DNA of 64,000 nt. It comes from UBA6107 sp964533735. Its GTDB lineage: Bacteria; Chloroflexota; Anaerolineae; Anaerolineales; Anaerolineaceae. The notes beneath the pieces were generated by a model, which made no database searches, was not told the origin of the DNA, and saw only the letters and a list, made by a program, of their open reading frames with translations. Within the stretch, counting starts at the first letter, position 1; every line of letters begins with the position of its first letter. Location: NCBI GenBank assembly GCA_964533735.1, contig CAZHMD010000011.1:38550-102549 (forward strand). Reading direction: 5' to 3'. Below, in pieces: positions 25,387-33,839 of this stretch. The translations under genes and the position numbers were made by a program.

Positions 25387-26307
25387 CTACACTCCACGAA
25401 AAACTCCAAGTAATGCCAGGATTACCATGAGAACAAATAACGCCACACCACCGGTGGTCAGCAGGTAATAACGCACACGCACAGCCGAGAGGACAGCCCA
25501 ATGACCCATCCCTATTTGCCACAGCGCCAGTGGAAACGCCCACAACATCCACTGCCCGGGGTATTGGGAAAATAACACGAGAACGGATATAAACACAAAA
25601 GATGTTCCAATAAAAGTATCTACCAACCAGGCTGCGCCCCTTTGACCCAGGCGAACCGTTAATGTTTTTTTGCCAACCGCCTGGTCAGCGTCATGATCGG
25701 GGATTTGAAAAGAGAGCAGCATGGCGGCATGCACCAATACCAAAGGGATACAGATCAACCAAAGCTCGCCTGGCGGCAACCCCGCCTGCATACCATACCC
25801 TGCCATGGGCACCAGCAAAGCCACGACAACCGACGTGGAACTCTCGCCCCAGCCGGACGACATCAGTGAAAGAGGCGGCGATGAGTAATACCAGGAGCCC
25901 AGGAAGCACAAGATAAAAATCGGAATCATCCACGGTGAGAGTAAAGACGCGACAGTTCCGGCGATCAGCGCAATCCCTGCGCAAATGCGCGCAGCTGCCA
26001 GGACTGCATTTTGCGAAATACCTCCCTCAGATAGAATTCCCGAACCCCCCGAGAACCATGTGCGGTTGTTTTCAACCAGGCTGTCGACCTCCATGTCGTA
26101 ATGTTCATTCAGGTACTGACCCATGAGTTGAATGGAGGTGATCACTAATTGACCAAGGAGGTACGCTGCCCAGTCAATCTCCCTGCCTGATTGCACAGCC
26201 AGCGCGGCTCCAAGCGCGTAAAGTAAAATGCCTCCCAGCAGGAAAACAACGCGGGAGAGTTTGATAAAACTCCAAAATTGGTGCAGACGGGTGGAAATAA
26301 CCACCAT
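25387..26307 (-). CDS. UbiA-family prenyltransferase
   Basis: A 306-residue membrane protein with about nine hydrophobic segments. The two Asp-rich motifs that bind prenyl diphosphate through magnesium are present: NEHYDMEVDS in the first half and DHDADQAVGKKTLTVRLG in the second. Members attach prenyl chains to aromatic rings (MenA, UbiA, chlorophyll synthase); MenA-like activity in quinone synthesis is likely but not shown, since no menaquinone genes are nearby. Of two adjacent ATGs, the one at 26307 has the best spacing to GGAGG (26313-26317); a TTG at 26319 overlaps that site and is unlikely. Confidence 0.87.
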   Translation of the reverse strand: MVVISTRLHQFWSFIKLSRVVFLLGGILLYALGAALAVQSGREIDWAAYLLGQLVITSIQLMGQYLNEHYDMEVDSLVENNRTWFSGGSGILSEGGISQNAVLAAARICAGIALIAGTVASLLSPWMIPIFILCFLGSWYYSSPPLSLMSSGWGESSTSVVVALLVPMAGYGMQAGLPPGELWLICIPLVLVHAAMLLSFQIPDHDADQAVGKKTLTVRLGQRGAAWLVDTFIGTSFVFISVLVLFSQYPGQWMLWAFPLALWQIGMGHWAVLSAVRVRYYLLTTGGVALFVLMVILALLGVFRGV

Positions 26308-26459
26308 CATCGCCTCCAAATATCGGGCGTCTTCAATTCGTTGCAGCTACTTTAATTGTACAATACGGTTATCAATCAGGTATTGGATGAACCAGATCGT
26401 CAGACGACAATTTGATTCGGGTTTCGGTATTTCCTTTTACTAGACCTAAGGAGGTTTAT

Positions 26460-27131
26460 ATGACGGATACAAGTAACCCGCCGAACCTTGCGGAAGATTT
26501 TCTTCGCATCCATCGGGCGATCACGCGCGGACTCTTCGTGGCAGTCACCCGCGGATCGGTTTTCGTCAAGGAAGGTTTCCCGGACCGTGCCCTCCAACAG
26601 GGGTTTGCGCTTTATCTCCAGGCGTTAACAGCCGTTTTATCCGCGCATCACCTGGGAGAAGACGAAGTGGCTTTTCCCGCGCTCAAACTGAAACTGCCCG
26701 CCGTTCCATACGCAAGCCTGGCAGCCGATCATGTGAGGATCGAGTCAGCTTTGAACCTGGTTAAAGGCGCTCTTCCTGAACTCGGCGCGGAGGCTCCGAT
26801 TGCCTCACTGGGAAAGGTAGTGGAAAACCTCCAGCAAATTCTTACGGTCTGGACGCCTCATATACTAGTTGAGGAGTCTGCCTTCAGCGCAACTGCCATC
26901 GCGGAAGCCATGACCCGGGAGGAGCAGGCGGAATTATCTGCGTTGTTCGGTAAACATGCCCAGGAGCACGTCGGTCCGCCTTTCTTTGCCCTGCCATTTG
27001 TCTTGTTCAACCTGTCTACTGAAGACCGCGCCAAAATGGCTGCATTGATGCCGAAGACGGTGATTGAAGAACTCATCCCGGGAGAATGGAAAGAAAAGTG
27101 GGCGCCAATGAAACCATTCCTGCTGGATTAA
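26460..27131 (+). CDS. Hemerythrin/HHE-domain protein
   Basis: A 223-residue helical protein with the His/Glu spacing of HHE cation-binding proteins: FLRIHRAITRG, LSAHHLGEDEVAFPAL, LAADHVRIESAL and WTPHILVEESAF. These residues can form a di-iron or other metal site that binds oxygen or nitric oxide. The C-terminal 75 residues extend past the four-helix bundle (FALPFVLFNLSTEDRAKM). AAGGAGG directly upstream fixes the ATG at 26460. It fits with the other oxygen-related genes nearby, but its ligand is not known. Confidence 0.82.
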   Translation: MTDTSNPPNLAEDFLRIHRAITRGLFVAVTRGSVFVKEGFPDRALQQGFALYLQALTAVLSAHHLGEDEVAFPALKLKLPAVPYASLAADHVRIESALNLVKGALPELGAEAPIASLGKVVENLQQILTVWTPHILVEESAFSATAIAEAMTREEQAELSALFGKHAQEHVGPPFFALPFVLFNLSTEDRAKMAALMPKTVIEELIPGEWKEKWAPMKPFLLD

Positions 27132-27159
27132 GATCGCGGTTCTCCCACCTGTGATCAGG

Positions 27160-27182
27160 AATTCAAAGCTCTGAATTTTTTT
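27160..27182 (+). terminator. Probable terminator after the HHE gene
   Basis: AATTCA and TGAATT form a short stem around a six-base loop, followed by seven T. The stem is AT-rich and therefore weak. Confidence 0.5.
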
Positions 27183-27264
27183 ATGCAACGATAACGCAAA
27201 TCCAATACAAATCCCTTCATCATCGCATGTGGGGCAACTTTACAACCACGGGAGGAGAGTTTTT

Positions 27265-28092
27265 ATGTTAGAGATACCAGAAGCTGCGGTATTAGCCGGT
27301 CAAATCAATCAAACCCTATCGGGAAAGCAGATCAGCCAGGTCATCGCGGCGCAGAATCCGCACGGTTTTGCCTGGTATTTTGGCGACCCGGCAGGGTATG
27401 CCGCCTTGCTTGCCGGCAAAAAGATGGGCAAGGCGGTTAACCCGGGCGGCATGGTGGAGATCGAGGTGCAGGATGTTCGGCTGCTTTTTTCCGATGGCAT
27501 CAATCTGCGCTTTCACCGGAACTCGAGTGAACAACCGCTCAAACACCAATTGCTGATCACTTTCGAGGACAGCACGTCAATGAGCGCAACAGTGGCCATG
27601 TACGGCGGTTTGTCCTGCTTCCCGCAGGGAGCCAATGACAATCCCTATTACCTGACTGCCAGGCAAAAAACCTCTCCATTGGCAGAGACATTTACCCGGG
27701 ATTATTTTTTTAGCTTATTCATGCCGGGCTCGGAGAAATATTCACTTAAAGCATTTCTCGCTACAGAACAACGCATCCCCGGTCTTGGCAATGGCGTGCT
27801 GCAGGATATCCTTTACAAGGCGAAGCTCCACCCAAAAAGAAAAGTGAGCTCACTCACACCACAGGAAAAAGAATCGCTTTTTAATGCCACCATCCTTACA
27901 TTGAAAGAAATGACCACCCAGGGCGGCCGGGACACTGAAAAGGACATGTTTGGGAATCCGGGCGGCTACCAGACCCGCATGAGTAAAAATACAGTGGGGC
28001 ATCCCTGCCATGCCTGTGGAAGTACGGTTATCAAGCAGGCTTACATGGGCGGCAGCATTTACTTTTGCCCGGAATGCCAGAAGGAAAGTTGA
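27265..28092 (+). CDS. Fpg/Nei-like protein lacking the catalytic N-terminal proline
   Basis: A 275-residue protein with the fold of formamidopyrimidine-DNA glycosylases: an N-terminal beta sandwich, the helix-two-turn-helix (RIPGLGNGVLQDILYKAKLHP) and a C-terminal zinc finger with four Cys (CHACGS and FCPECQ). True Fpg starts MPELPE, with Pro2 as nucleophile; here the start is MLEIPE, so Pro2 is Leu while Glu3 is kept. The zinc-finger Arg that grips DNA (QR-[AS]-T in Fpg) is replaced by GGSI. The ATG is fixed by GGAGGAG. The protein may bind DNA or damaged bases without normal glycosylase/lyase chemistry. Similar Pro2-less proteins exist in bacteria as I recall, so it is probably a real subfamily. 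Confidence 0.82.
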   Translation: MLEIPEAAVLAGQINQTLSGKQISQVIAAQNPHGFAWYFGDPAGYAALLAGKKMGKAVNPGGMVEIEVQDVRLLFSDGINLRFHRNSSEQPLKHQLLITFEDSTSMSATVAMYGGLSCFPQGANDNPYYLTARQKTSPLAETFTRDYFFSLFMPGSEKYSLKAFLATEQRIPGLGNGVLQDILYKAKLHPKRKVSSLTPQEKESLFNATILTLKEMTTQGGRDTEKDMFGNPGGYQTRMSKNTVGHPCHACGSTVIKQAYMGGSIYFCPECQKES

Positions 28093-28126
28093 TCAACAAT
28101 TTGTTTCCTTTTAGAAGAGGCAAACT

Positions 28127-28666
28127 ATGAAACACCTTTTAGATTGGTCGAAACAAGCGTATTCCCTGCGCACACGCCTGCTGGCACTAATCCCTGCCGG
28201 GCTGGTATTTTTGGTTCTTTTTCCATATATCCTGGTAATCCTAATGCCCCGGCTCGATGCCGCCCTATTGCTGCCCGGTTTATTTTTTGGCGCGATTAAC
28301 CTCATCATCGGAGGTTTACTGGTTACCTTGGGGGGCATCTTTGGATTCTTCTCCATCTACCAGCAGTTGACACAGGCGCAGGGCACACCCCTCCCGATGA
28401 TGGCTACGCAAAAAATCCTCACCGTCGGCGTTTTCAAGTATTCGCGCAACCCGATGATATTCGGCACCTTTTGCGCATATTTCGGTGTTGCTATAATGGT
28501 CGGGTCAATTTCAGCAATGGCAGCCGTGATTCTGTTCACCCTTCTGATAATTATTTATATAAAAACTCTCGAGGAGAAAGAACTCGAATTACGGTTCGGG
28601 CAGGAGTACCTGGACTACAAAACCTCAACGCCATTCTTTTTTCCGGGGGTGCCCGGTAGAAAATAA
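28127..28666 (+). CDS. Isoprenylcysteine methyltransferase-like (ICMT/PEMT) membrane protein
   Basis: A 179-residue membrane protein with four to five hydrophobic segments. The C-terminal half carries the SAM-binding pattern of small membrane methyltransferases: GVFKYSRNPMIFGTFCAYFG (Arg-Asn-Pro-Met) and EEKELELRFGQEYLDYKTSTPFFFP. Bacterial members probably methylate lipids or small thiols rather than prenylated proteins. The start has a modest GAGG-type site. It follows the Fpg-like gene by 34 bases and may be cotranscribed with it. Confidence 0.82.
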   Translation: MKHLLDWSKQAYSLRTRLLALIPAGLVFLVLFPYILVILMPRLDAALLLPGLFFGAINLIIGGLLVTLGGIFGFFSIYQQLTQAQGTPLPMMATQKILTVGVFKYSRNPMIFGTFCAYFGVAIMVGSISAMAAVILFTLLIIIYIKTLEEKELELRFGQEYLDYKTSTPFFFPGVPGRK

Positions 28667-28766
28667 GAGGGAGTGAGTGATAAACCAAAAGGCTTTTGGG
28701 TATTTATGGCATAATTGACCATCAAGTGAACAACCGGTCACATTTTATTATTGGAACAGGTGAATA

Positions 28767-29906
28767 ATGGCATCAGCCAATCTTTCTGTAAAAATTTGGG
28801 GACATACTTTTAAAAATCCGGTCATTCCGGCTGCCGGACCGAATGTGGGCTCGGGTGAGATGATCCGCCGCGCGGCGGAAGGCGGTGCGGGTGGTTTACT
28901 TGCGAAAACCATTTCGGGTATCGCGGCGCCCGTTCCCCACCCTAACATGGTGCGAATCGGCAAGGACAACCTGCTCAACACAGAATTGTGGAGTGAGCTT
29001 TCCCCCGAAGCCTGGTTTGACCATGAATATGATATTGCGCTGGCTGCTGCCCGCGAATATGCCCTGCCCTTAATCGCCAGCGTGGGCTACACCCCCGAAG
29101 ACCTCAGCAAATTGGGTCCGCGCCTGGAGAAAAAGGGCATCGACATCATCGAATTTTCCATCCATTATCTCGACCCCGAAAGGCTGACCGAAACCGCTCG
29201 CGCCTTGCGGAACGCGGTATCCATCCCCATCATTGCCAAGCTCAGCCAGCATGCCGGCGACCTGGGCAATATCGCGCTTTTACTGGATCCATTTGTGGAT
29301 GGTTACACGTGTATTAACAGTTTCGGTCCAACACTGACCATTGATATCGAACGCGGCACCACCCCGCTTGGTTCGCAATACGGCTATGGCTGGCTCAGCG
29401 GTCCTGCCATCAAACCGATCGCGGTGCGCTCGGTATTTGAAGTGGCACGCGTTACCCAAAAACCCGTCTTCGGGGTGGGCGGGGTAACAAAAGGCGAGGA
29501 TGTGATTGAGTTCCTCATGGCTGGCGCCTCACTGGTTGAAGTGTGCACTGCCGCCATCCTCAAGGGAACGGATATCTACGGAAAAATCGCCGCTGAAACC
29601 GCGCAGTGGTTGGACGACCACGGATATAAGGGTATCGAAGACGTTAAAGGCATGTACCTGGAAAAATACCGCCAGGGGCAGACTGTGGTCACCACTGTAG
29701 AGCAGACCGTCCGGGTGGACGAATTAAAATGCAAGGCGTGCTCGTTGTGCGAGAAGGTATGTCAATTTGATGCACTCGAAGCACCGCTCAAACAGATCGC
29801 GAAGGTGAATGTTAACAATTGCACCGCTTGCGGATTGTGTGTATCCGTTTGCCCATTTGACGCGCTGGAGTTACGTCCCCGTTCTAGCATCCTGCAAAAA
29901 CCCTGA
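28767..29906 (+). CDS. FMN-binding DHOD-like oxidoreductase with two [4Fe-4S] clusters (PreA-like)
   Basis: A 379-residue protein: a dihydroorotate-dehydrogenase-type TIM barrel (about 1-300) followed by a two-cluster ferredoxin domain (CKACSLCEKVC and CTACGLCVSVC). FMN-phosphate binding is visible in GVGGVTKGEDVIEFLMAGASLVEVCTAAI and GWLSGPAIKPIAV. This architecture matches the PreA subunit of dihydropyrimidine dehydrogenase. However, where PreA and DHOD have Asn-x-Ser-Cys-Pro, this protein reads FSIHYLDP, so the catalytic Cys and substrate Asn are missing. The substrate is therefore probably not a pyrimidine. No PreT partner is adjacent. It would pass electrons to or from ferredoxin. Confidence 0.82.
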   Translation: MASANLSVKIWGHTFKNPVIPAAGPNVGSGEMIRRAAEGGAGGLLAKTISGIAAPVPHPNMVRIGKDNLLNTELWSELSPEAWFDHEYDIALAAAREYALPLIASVGYTPEDLSKLGPRLEKKGIDIIEFSIHYLDPERLTETARALRNAVSIPIIAKLSQHAGDLGNIALLLDPFVDGYTCINSFGPTLTIDIERGTTPLGSQYGYGWLSGPAIKPIAVRSVFEVARVTQKPVFGVGGVTKGEDVIEFLMAGASLVEVCTAAILKGTDIYGKIAAETAQWLDDHGYKGIEDVKGMYLEKYRQGQTVVTTVEQTVRVDELKCKACSLCEKVCQFDALEAPLKQIAKVNVNNCTACGLCVSVCPFDALELRPRSSILQKP

Positions 29907-29937
29907 GGATTCACCCAACTTTCGGGTAGGAGTGACA

Positions 29938-30630
29938 ATGAAAATAATCGGCCTCATCGGGGGCATGAGTTGGGAATCTTCCATCGAGTATTACCGGATC
30001 ATCAATCAATCGGTCAGGGAACAACTCGGCGGGGTTCATTCAGCCAAATGTGTGATGATTTCGGTGGATTTCGCAGAGATCGAACGCCTGCAACACCTGG
30101 GCAAATGGGAGGAAACCGGGGAAATCCTCAGCAAGTCTGCGATAATCCTTGAAAATTCCGGCGCGGATTTCATAGTGTTATGCACCAATACCATGCATAA
30201 GGTTGCAGAGGAAATTCAGGCTCATATCCATATTCCGCTGTTGCACATCGCGGATTCAACCGCGCAAAGAGTGATTGACTCAGGCATTCACAAGGTTGCA
30301 TTACTGGGCACACGTTTTACCATGGAAGAAGATTTTTACAAGGGCAGACTTGTGCAGAAACACAACCTGGAAGTGCTCGTCCCCGAGCGTGAGGAGCGCG
30401 AGATCATTCATAACGTGATTTACAACGAATTGGTCGTTGGAAAGATTCAACCACAATCCAGGGAACAGTATTTGAAGATCATCATGCGTATGGTTGGAGA
30501 AGGTGCCGAAGGAATCATCCTGGGCTGCACGGAAATCGGATTGCTGGTCAAACAATCTGATTGTCCAGTTCCAGTCTTTGATACCGCAAGGATTCATGCT
30601 GAAGCTGCCGTGGCCTTTTCGTTGGCGTAG
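29938..30630 (+). CDS. Aspartate/glutamate racemase family protein
   Basis: A 230-residue two-domain racemase. Both catalytic Cys are visible: VLCTNTMHKVAEEI in the first half and ILGCTEIGLLV in the second; the N-terminus IIGLIGGMSWESSIEYY is typical of the RacD/YgeA-type aspartate racemases. It interconverts L- and D-aspartate or a related amino acid without cofactor. TAGGAG upstream of the ATG at 29938 sets the start; the frame is open further upstream only because it overlaps the previous gene. It follows the PreA-like gene by 31 bases. Confidence 0.9.
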   Translation: MKIIGLIGGMSWESSIEYYRIINQSVREQLGGVHSAKCVMISVDFAEIERLQHLGKWEETGEILSKSAIILENSGADFIVLCTNTMHKVAEEIQAHIHIPLLHIADSTAQRVIDSGIHKVALLGTRFTMEEDFYKGRLVQKHNLEVLVPEREEREIIHNVIYNELVVGKIQPQSREQYLKIIMRMVGEGAEGIILGCTEIGLLVKQSDCPVPVFDTARIHAEAAVAFSLA

Positions 30631-30771
30631 CGCCGCGGCAGTACTCTTCTTGAGTACATGTATCATCGTAAGACAAAAAAATTGCATTAACTTCATTACC
30701 CGCAATCGGATAGAATCAGGTTAATAAATTCTTTTAGTAACAGTTTTCGATTAATTCCGGAGGTGGATGCC

Positions 30772-31755
30772 ATGCAGTATCGAAAATTAGGACGAACCGG
30801 TTGGAATGTTTCAGCGATCTCTTTTGGTGCCTGGGCAATTGGCGGGGCGTGGGGAAACGTTGATGACAAAGACTCCCTGGCTGCGCTGCACCGGGCGATT
30901 GACAACGGCGTCAATTTTGTAGATACTGCTGATGTTTACGGCGACGGGCGATCAGAACGACTGGTGGCACAACTGCGTAAGGAACGCAGTGAAACCATTT
31001 ATGTGGCTACCAAAGCCGGGCGGAGACTGGATCCGCATATTGCCGGGGGATATAACCGCCAGAACCTGACCGCTTTCGTGGAGCGCAGCCTGAAAAACCT
31101 CAACACCGATACGATTGACCTGCTTCAACTGCACTGCCCGCCTGTTCAGGTGTATTACATGCCGGAAACCTTCGGGGTGCTTGACGACCTGGTAAGTGCG
31201 GGCAAACTGCGGTACTACGGGGTGAGCGTTGAAAAGGTGGAGGAAGCCCTTAAGGCTATTGAGTACCCCAATGTTCAAACGGTGCAAATTATATTTAATA
31301 TTTTCCGGCAGCGGCCTTGCGAGTTGTTCTTCGCTGAAGCCACGCGGCGACAAGTGGGCATCCTCGCGCGGGTGCCTCTGGCAAGCGGCATGTTGACCGG
31401 CAAATTATCCTCAGGTTCCACTTTTGAAGCCGACGACCACCGCGCGAACAACAGGCATGGTGAATACTTCGACCGCGGGGAAACCTTTTCCGGGGTGGAT
31501 TACGAAACCGGTTTGAAGGCTGTCGAGGAACTGCGCGCGCTTCTCCCTGACGGATGGAGCATGCCCCAATTTGCCCTGCGCTGGATCCTGATGTTTGAAG
31601 CCGTCACGTGTGCCATCCCGGGAGCAAAAACTGCCAGACAGGCAGATGATAATACCCGCGCTGCCGACCTGCCGTCAATTCCTTCCGTTATCATGGTTCA
31701 GGTACGGAAAATTTACGATAAATACATTCGCGACCTGGTGCATCACTACTGGTAG
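30772..31755 (+). CDS. Aldo/keto reductase
   Basis: A 327-residue AKR-fold oxidoreductase. The catalytic tetrad is intact: Asp and Tyr in FVDTADVYGDGRSE, Lys in VATKAGRR, and His in LLQLHCPP. The C-terminal CAIPGAKTARQADDNTRA segment binds NADP. It resembles the YajO/Tas-type group. The ATG at 30772 is used with CCGGAGG eight bases upstream (30757-30763); a GTG at 30763 overlaps that site. It differs clearly from the shorter AKR at 3240-4097. Confidence 0.92.
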   Translation: MQYRKLGRTGWNVSAISFGAWAIGGAWGNVDDKDSLAALHRAIDNGVNFVDTADVYGDGRSERLVAQLRKERSETIYVATKAGRRLDPHIAGGYNRQNLTAFVERSLKNLNTDTIDLLQLHCPPVQVYYMPETFGVLDDLVSAGKLRYYGVSVEKVEEALKAIEYPNVQTVQIIFNIFRQRPCELFFAEATRRQVGILARVPLASGMLTGKLSSGSTFEADDHRANNRHGEYFDRGETFSGVDYETGLKAVEELRALLPDGWSMPQFALRWILMFEAVTCAIPGAKTARQADDNTRAADLPSIPSVIMVQVRKIYDKYIRDLVHHYW

Positions 31756-31790
31756 GCTTTATCCCGTTTTATTAATACCAGGGAATTGAT

Positions 31791-32453
31791 TTACTTTTCG
31801 AATTTTTGCTGGTCTTCGCGCAGCCTGGCGAAAGCAACTTCGCGGGCTGCCGCGGGGATCGTGCTGGCCTCTTCCCCGGTGCACAGGGTTAACAGGTAAG
31901 CCAGGGCACATTTTTCCAGCACCGCCGCATTATGCACAGCCCGTTCCATATCAGTGCCAAATAATAATGCCCCGTGATTTGCCATGATGAAGGCATTATC
32001 CCCGCCCTTTACATGGATCGCCACAGTCTTTGCCAGCTCTCCGGTTCCCGAGGGAGCATAAGGGATGACCTCCACGGAGCGGCCAAGAAAGCGCACCTGT
32101 TCATCAAACAACGCCGGGATGGGTTTACCGATGAGCGCCAGCGTACTGGAGTAGACCTGGTGGGTGTGGAGGATGGCGTTCACGTCCGACCTTGCCCGGT
32201 AGATGGCGGCGTGCATGCCGCTTTCCACTGATGGTATGCGCGTTCCTTCTAAAACTTCCAGGTTGTAACCGAGGATACAAATATCCGCATTTACCATTTT
32301 AAGGTAATCGTAGTTACTTGGTGTGATGGCAAATGCATCTTCTTCAGGGAGTCGTACTGACAGGTTCCCACCCGTGGCACTCAGGAAGCCTTTAGCGCAC
32401 AATTCCCTGGCAGTGTCTATGATCAATTGGCAAAAATCTTCACGGCTGCCCAT
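31791..32453 (-). CDS. Class II aldolase/adducin family protein
   Basis: A 220-residue zinc enzyme of the fuculose-phosphate aldolase/ribulose-phosphate 4-epimerase fold. The GGNLSVR phosphate loop, SVESGMHAAIYRAR with the catalytic Glu, ILHTHQVY with two zinc His and MANHGALLFG with the third are present. It should cleave or epimerise a sugar phosphate. It follows the small unknown gene by 30 bases on the same strand, and the two probably form an operon. The precise sugar is unknown. Confidence 0.88.
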   Translation of the reverse strand: MGSREDFCQLIIDTARELCAKGFLSATGGNLSVRLPEEDAFAITPSNYDYLKMVNADICILGYNLEVLEGTRIPSVESGMHAAIYRARSDVNAILHTHQVYSSTLALIGKPIPALFDEQVRFLGRSVEVIPYAPSGTGELAKTVAIHVKGGDNAFIMANHGALLFGTDMERAVHNAAVLEKCALAYLLTLCTGEEASTIPAAAREVAFARLREDQQKFEK

Positions 32454-32483
32454 CTCATGTCCTTCGCTGTCGTTTGCTCCGAG

Positions 32484-32786
32484 TTACTTATCGAGGAATC
32501 CCTGCCTGAATGGCAGGAAATCATACGTAGTGTAGATCTCCGTGCGGAAAGCCGGCCAGGCGTGTTTCTCTATTGCCATGTTGACTTCTCGTAACCTGGA
32601 GGGAGGAACACTGATCGTGACCACGTGCCCGATGCCCATCATCACAACCCAGGTAACAATTTCGATCCCCGCAGGCGGGAATTCCTTCCAGAATCCGGAT
32701 TCGCGCAGGTACGCCTGGATTTCATCCAGGTTCTTTGATTGGTCGTGCCGGAAAAATATCGTCAGTAAAACATTTTCATCGCTCAT
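32484..32786 (-). CDS. Small conserved-looking protein of unknown function
   Basis: A 100-residue protein with an alternating beta/alpha pattern: an N-terminal strand (NVLLTIFFRHDQ), a helix (NLDEIQAYLRESGFWKEF), strands (IEIVTWVVMMGIGHVVTISVP) and a helix (LREVNMAIEKHAW), ending in a Tyr/Phe-rich tail. This suggests a small ferredoxin-like (ABM-type) fold, but I do not recognise a family. GAGGTGA lies upstream. It is the first gene of an operon with the class II aldolase, so it may help in the same pathway. Confidence 0.65.
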   Translation of the reverse strand: MSDENVLLTIFFRHDQSKNLDEIQAYLRESGFWKEFPPAGIEIVTWVVMMGIGHVVTISVPPSRLREVNMAIEKHAWPAFRTEIYTTYDFLPFRQGFLDK

Positions 32787-32915
32787 TTTTCACCTCGTTA
32801 CTCATTTGCAGAGTTTGCCATTAACAACATTTGCGCTCTTGATTTGGACTATTTTCTTTTCGTTAAATATACCAGTATAAGGGGAGTTCTCCGCAGGATT
32901 GGAAGTACATTTGGT

Positions 32916-32921
32916 TATAAT
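32916..32921 (+). promoter_or_regulatory. -10 box placed six bases before the lipid kinase ATG
   Basis: TATAAT at 32916-32921 is followed by six bases and then ATG at 32928, with no ribosome site between. This is the arrangement expected for a leaderless mRNA. No clear -35 box is seen. Confidence 0.5.
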
Positions 32922-32927
32922 ATTTAT

Positions 32928-33839
32928 ATGGTTAAATCCTCTACGGCGCTTGTCATCCTCAACCCGGTAGCCGGGTTGGTGAATGAGAAGATCATGCGCC
33001 GGCTGATCGAGAATCGGTTTCACGCAGCCGGCTGGACTACACATGTGCACCTCACCAAACCTGATGAGGATTACTGCACCCTCATCCAGGAAGAAACCGC
33101 CAAAGGAATTGATTTGGTGGTGGCAGCCGGCGGGGACGGGACGATTGCGGCGGTAGCAGGCGGATTGGCGCACAGCAGCATTCCTCTCGGCATCATTCCG
33201 TGCGGTACCTGGAACGCCATTGGGCGCCACTTCCGTATCTCAACCAACCCCGTGCGCGCTATCTCTACCATAACTGGTGCCCACAAGATGCGCCGTATGG
33301 ACCTGATGGAAGTGGGAGACCACCTGCATGCCATGAACCTCGGAGTAGGTTTCAGCAGCACCATGGTCGCCCATACCCGCCGAAGTGAAAAACGCCGCCT
33401 TGGCAACCTGGCGTATTTTTCAAATTTATTCAAACAGTTGTTCGGATTGAAACTTAAGAAGTATATGATCGAGGCAGATGGAAGGGTCTTTCGCGGGCGT
33501 GCCACAGAGATCATGGTAGCCAATTATGGCATCGTGGGGCTGAATTTCATCGAAAACACGCTGAACATCTGCCCGGACGACGGCAAAATTGATGTGTTCA
33601 TCTTTAAAGCCCGCACCATGCTTGACCTGCCGGGCGTATTCTGGCAGGCTTTCGTCCAGCACAAAAAACGCACGCCAAAATACCACCACCTCTCGGCAGT
33701 GAGCAAATTGAGCATACAAACCTCTCCACCCATGTTTGTGCAGGCAGATGGTGAGTTACTTGGCAAAACACCGATCAACCTTACGGTTTTACCCCGCTCT
33801 GTTAAAGTGATCGTACCCGTTAATTATCCAGCTAATTAA
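32928..33839 (+). CDS. Diacylglycerol/sphingosine kinase-like lipid kinase
   Basis: A 303-residue kinase of the YegS/DgkB type. VILNPVAGLVNE is the first nucleotide motif, VVAAGGDGTIAAVAGGL the diagnostic GGDGT motif, and LGIIPCGTWNAIGR the third; FVQADGE near the end is the usual C-terminal mark. It phosphorylates a membrane lipid with ATP. The start at 32928 is preferred because TATAAT ends six bases before it, implying a leaderless message; a TTG at 32844 would extend the protein by 28 residues. Its last four bases overlap the convergent P-loop gene. Confidence 0.87.
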   Translation: MVKSSTALVILNPVAGLVNEKIMRRLIENRFHAAGWTTHVHLTKPDEDYCTLIQEETAKGIDLVVAAGGDGTIAAVAGGLAHSSIPLGIIPCGTWNAIGRHFRISTNPVRAISTITGAHKMRRMDLMEVGDHLHAMNLGVGFSSTMVAHTRRSEKRRLGNLAYFSNLFKQLFGLKLKKYMIEADGRVFRGRATEIMVANYGIVGLNFIENTLNICPDDGKIDVFIFKARTMLDLPGVFWQAFVQHKKRTPKYHHLSAVSKLSIQTSPPMFVQADGELLGKTPINLTVLPRSVKVIVPVNYPAN

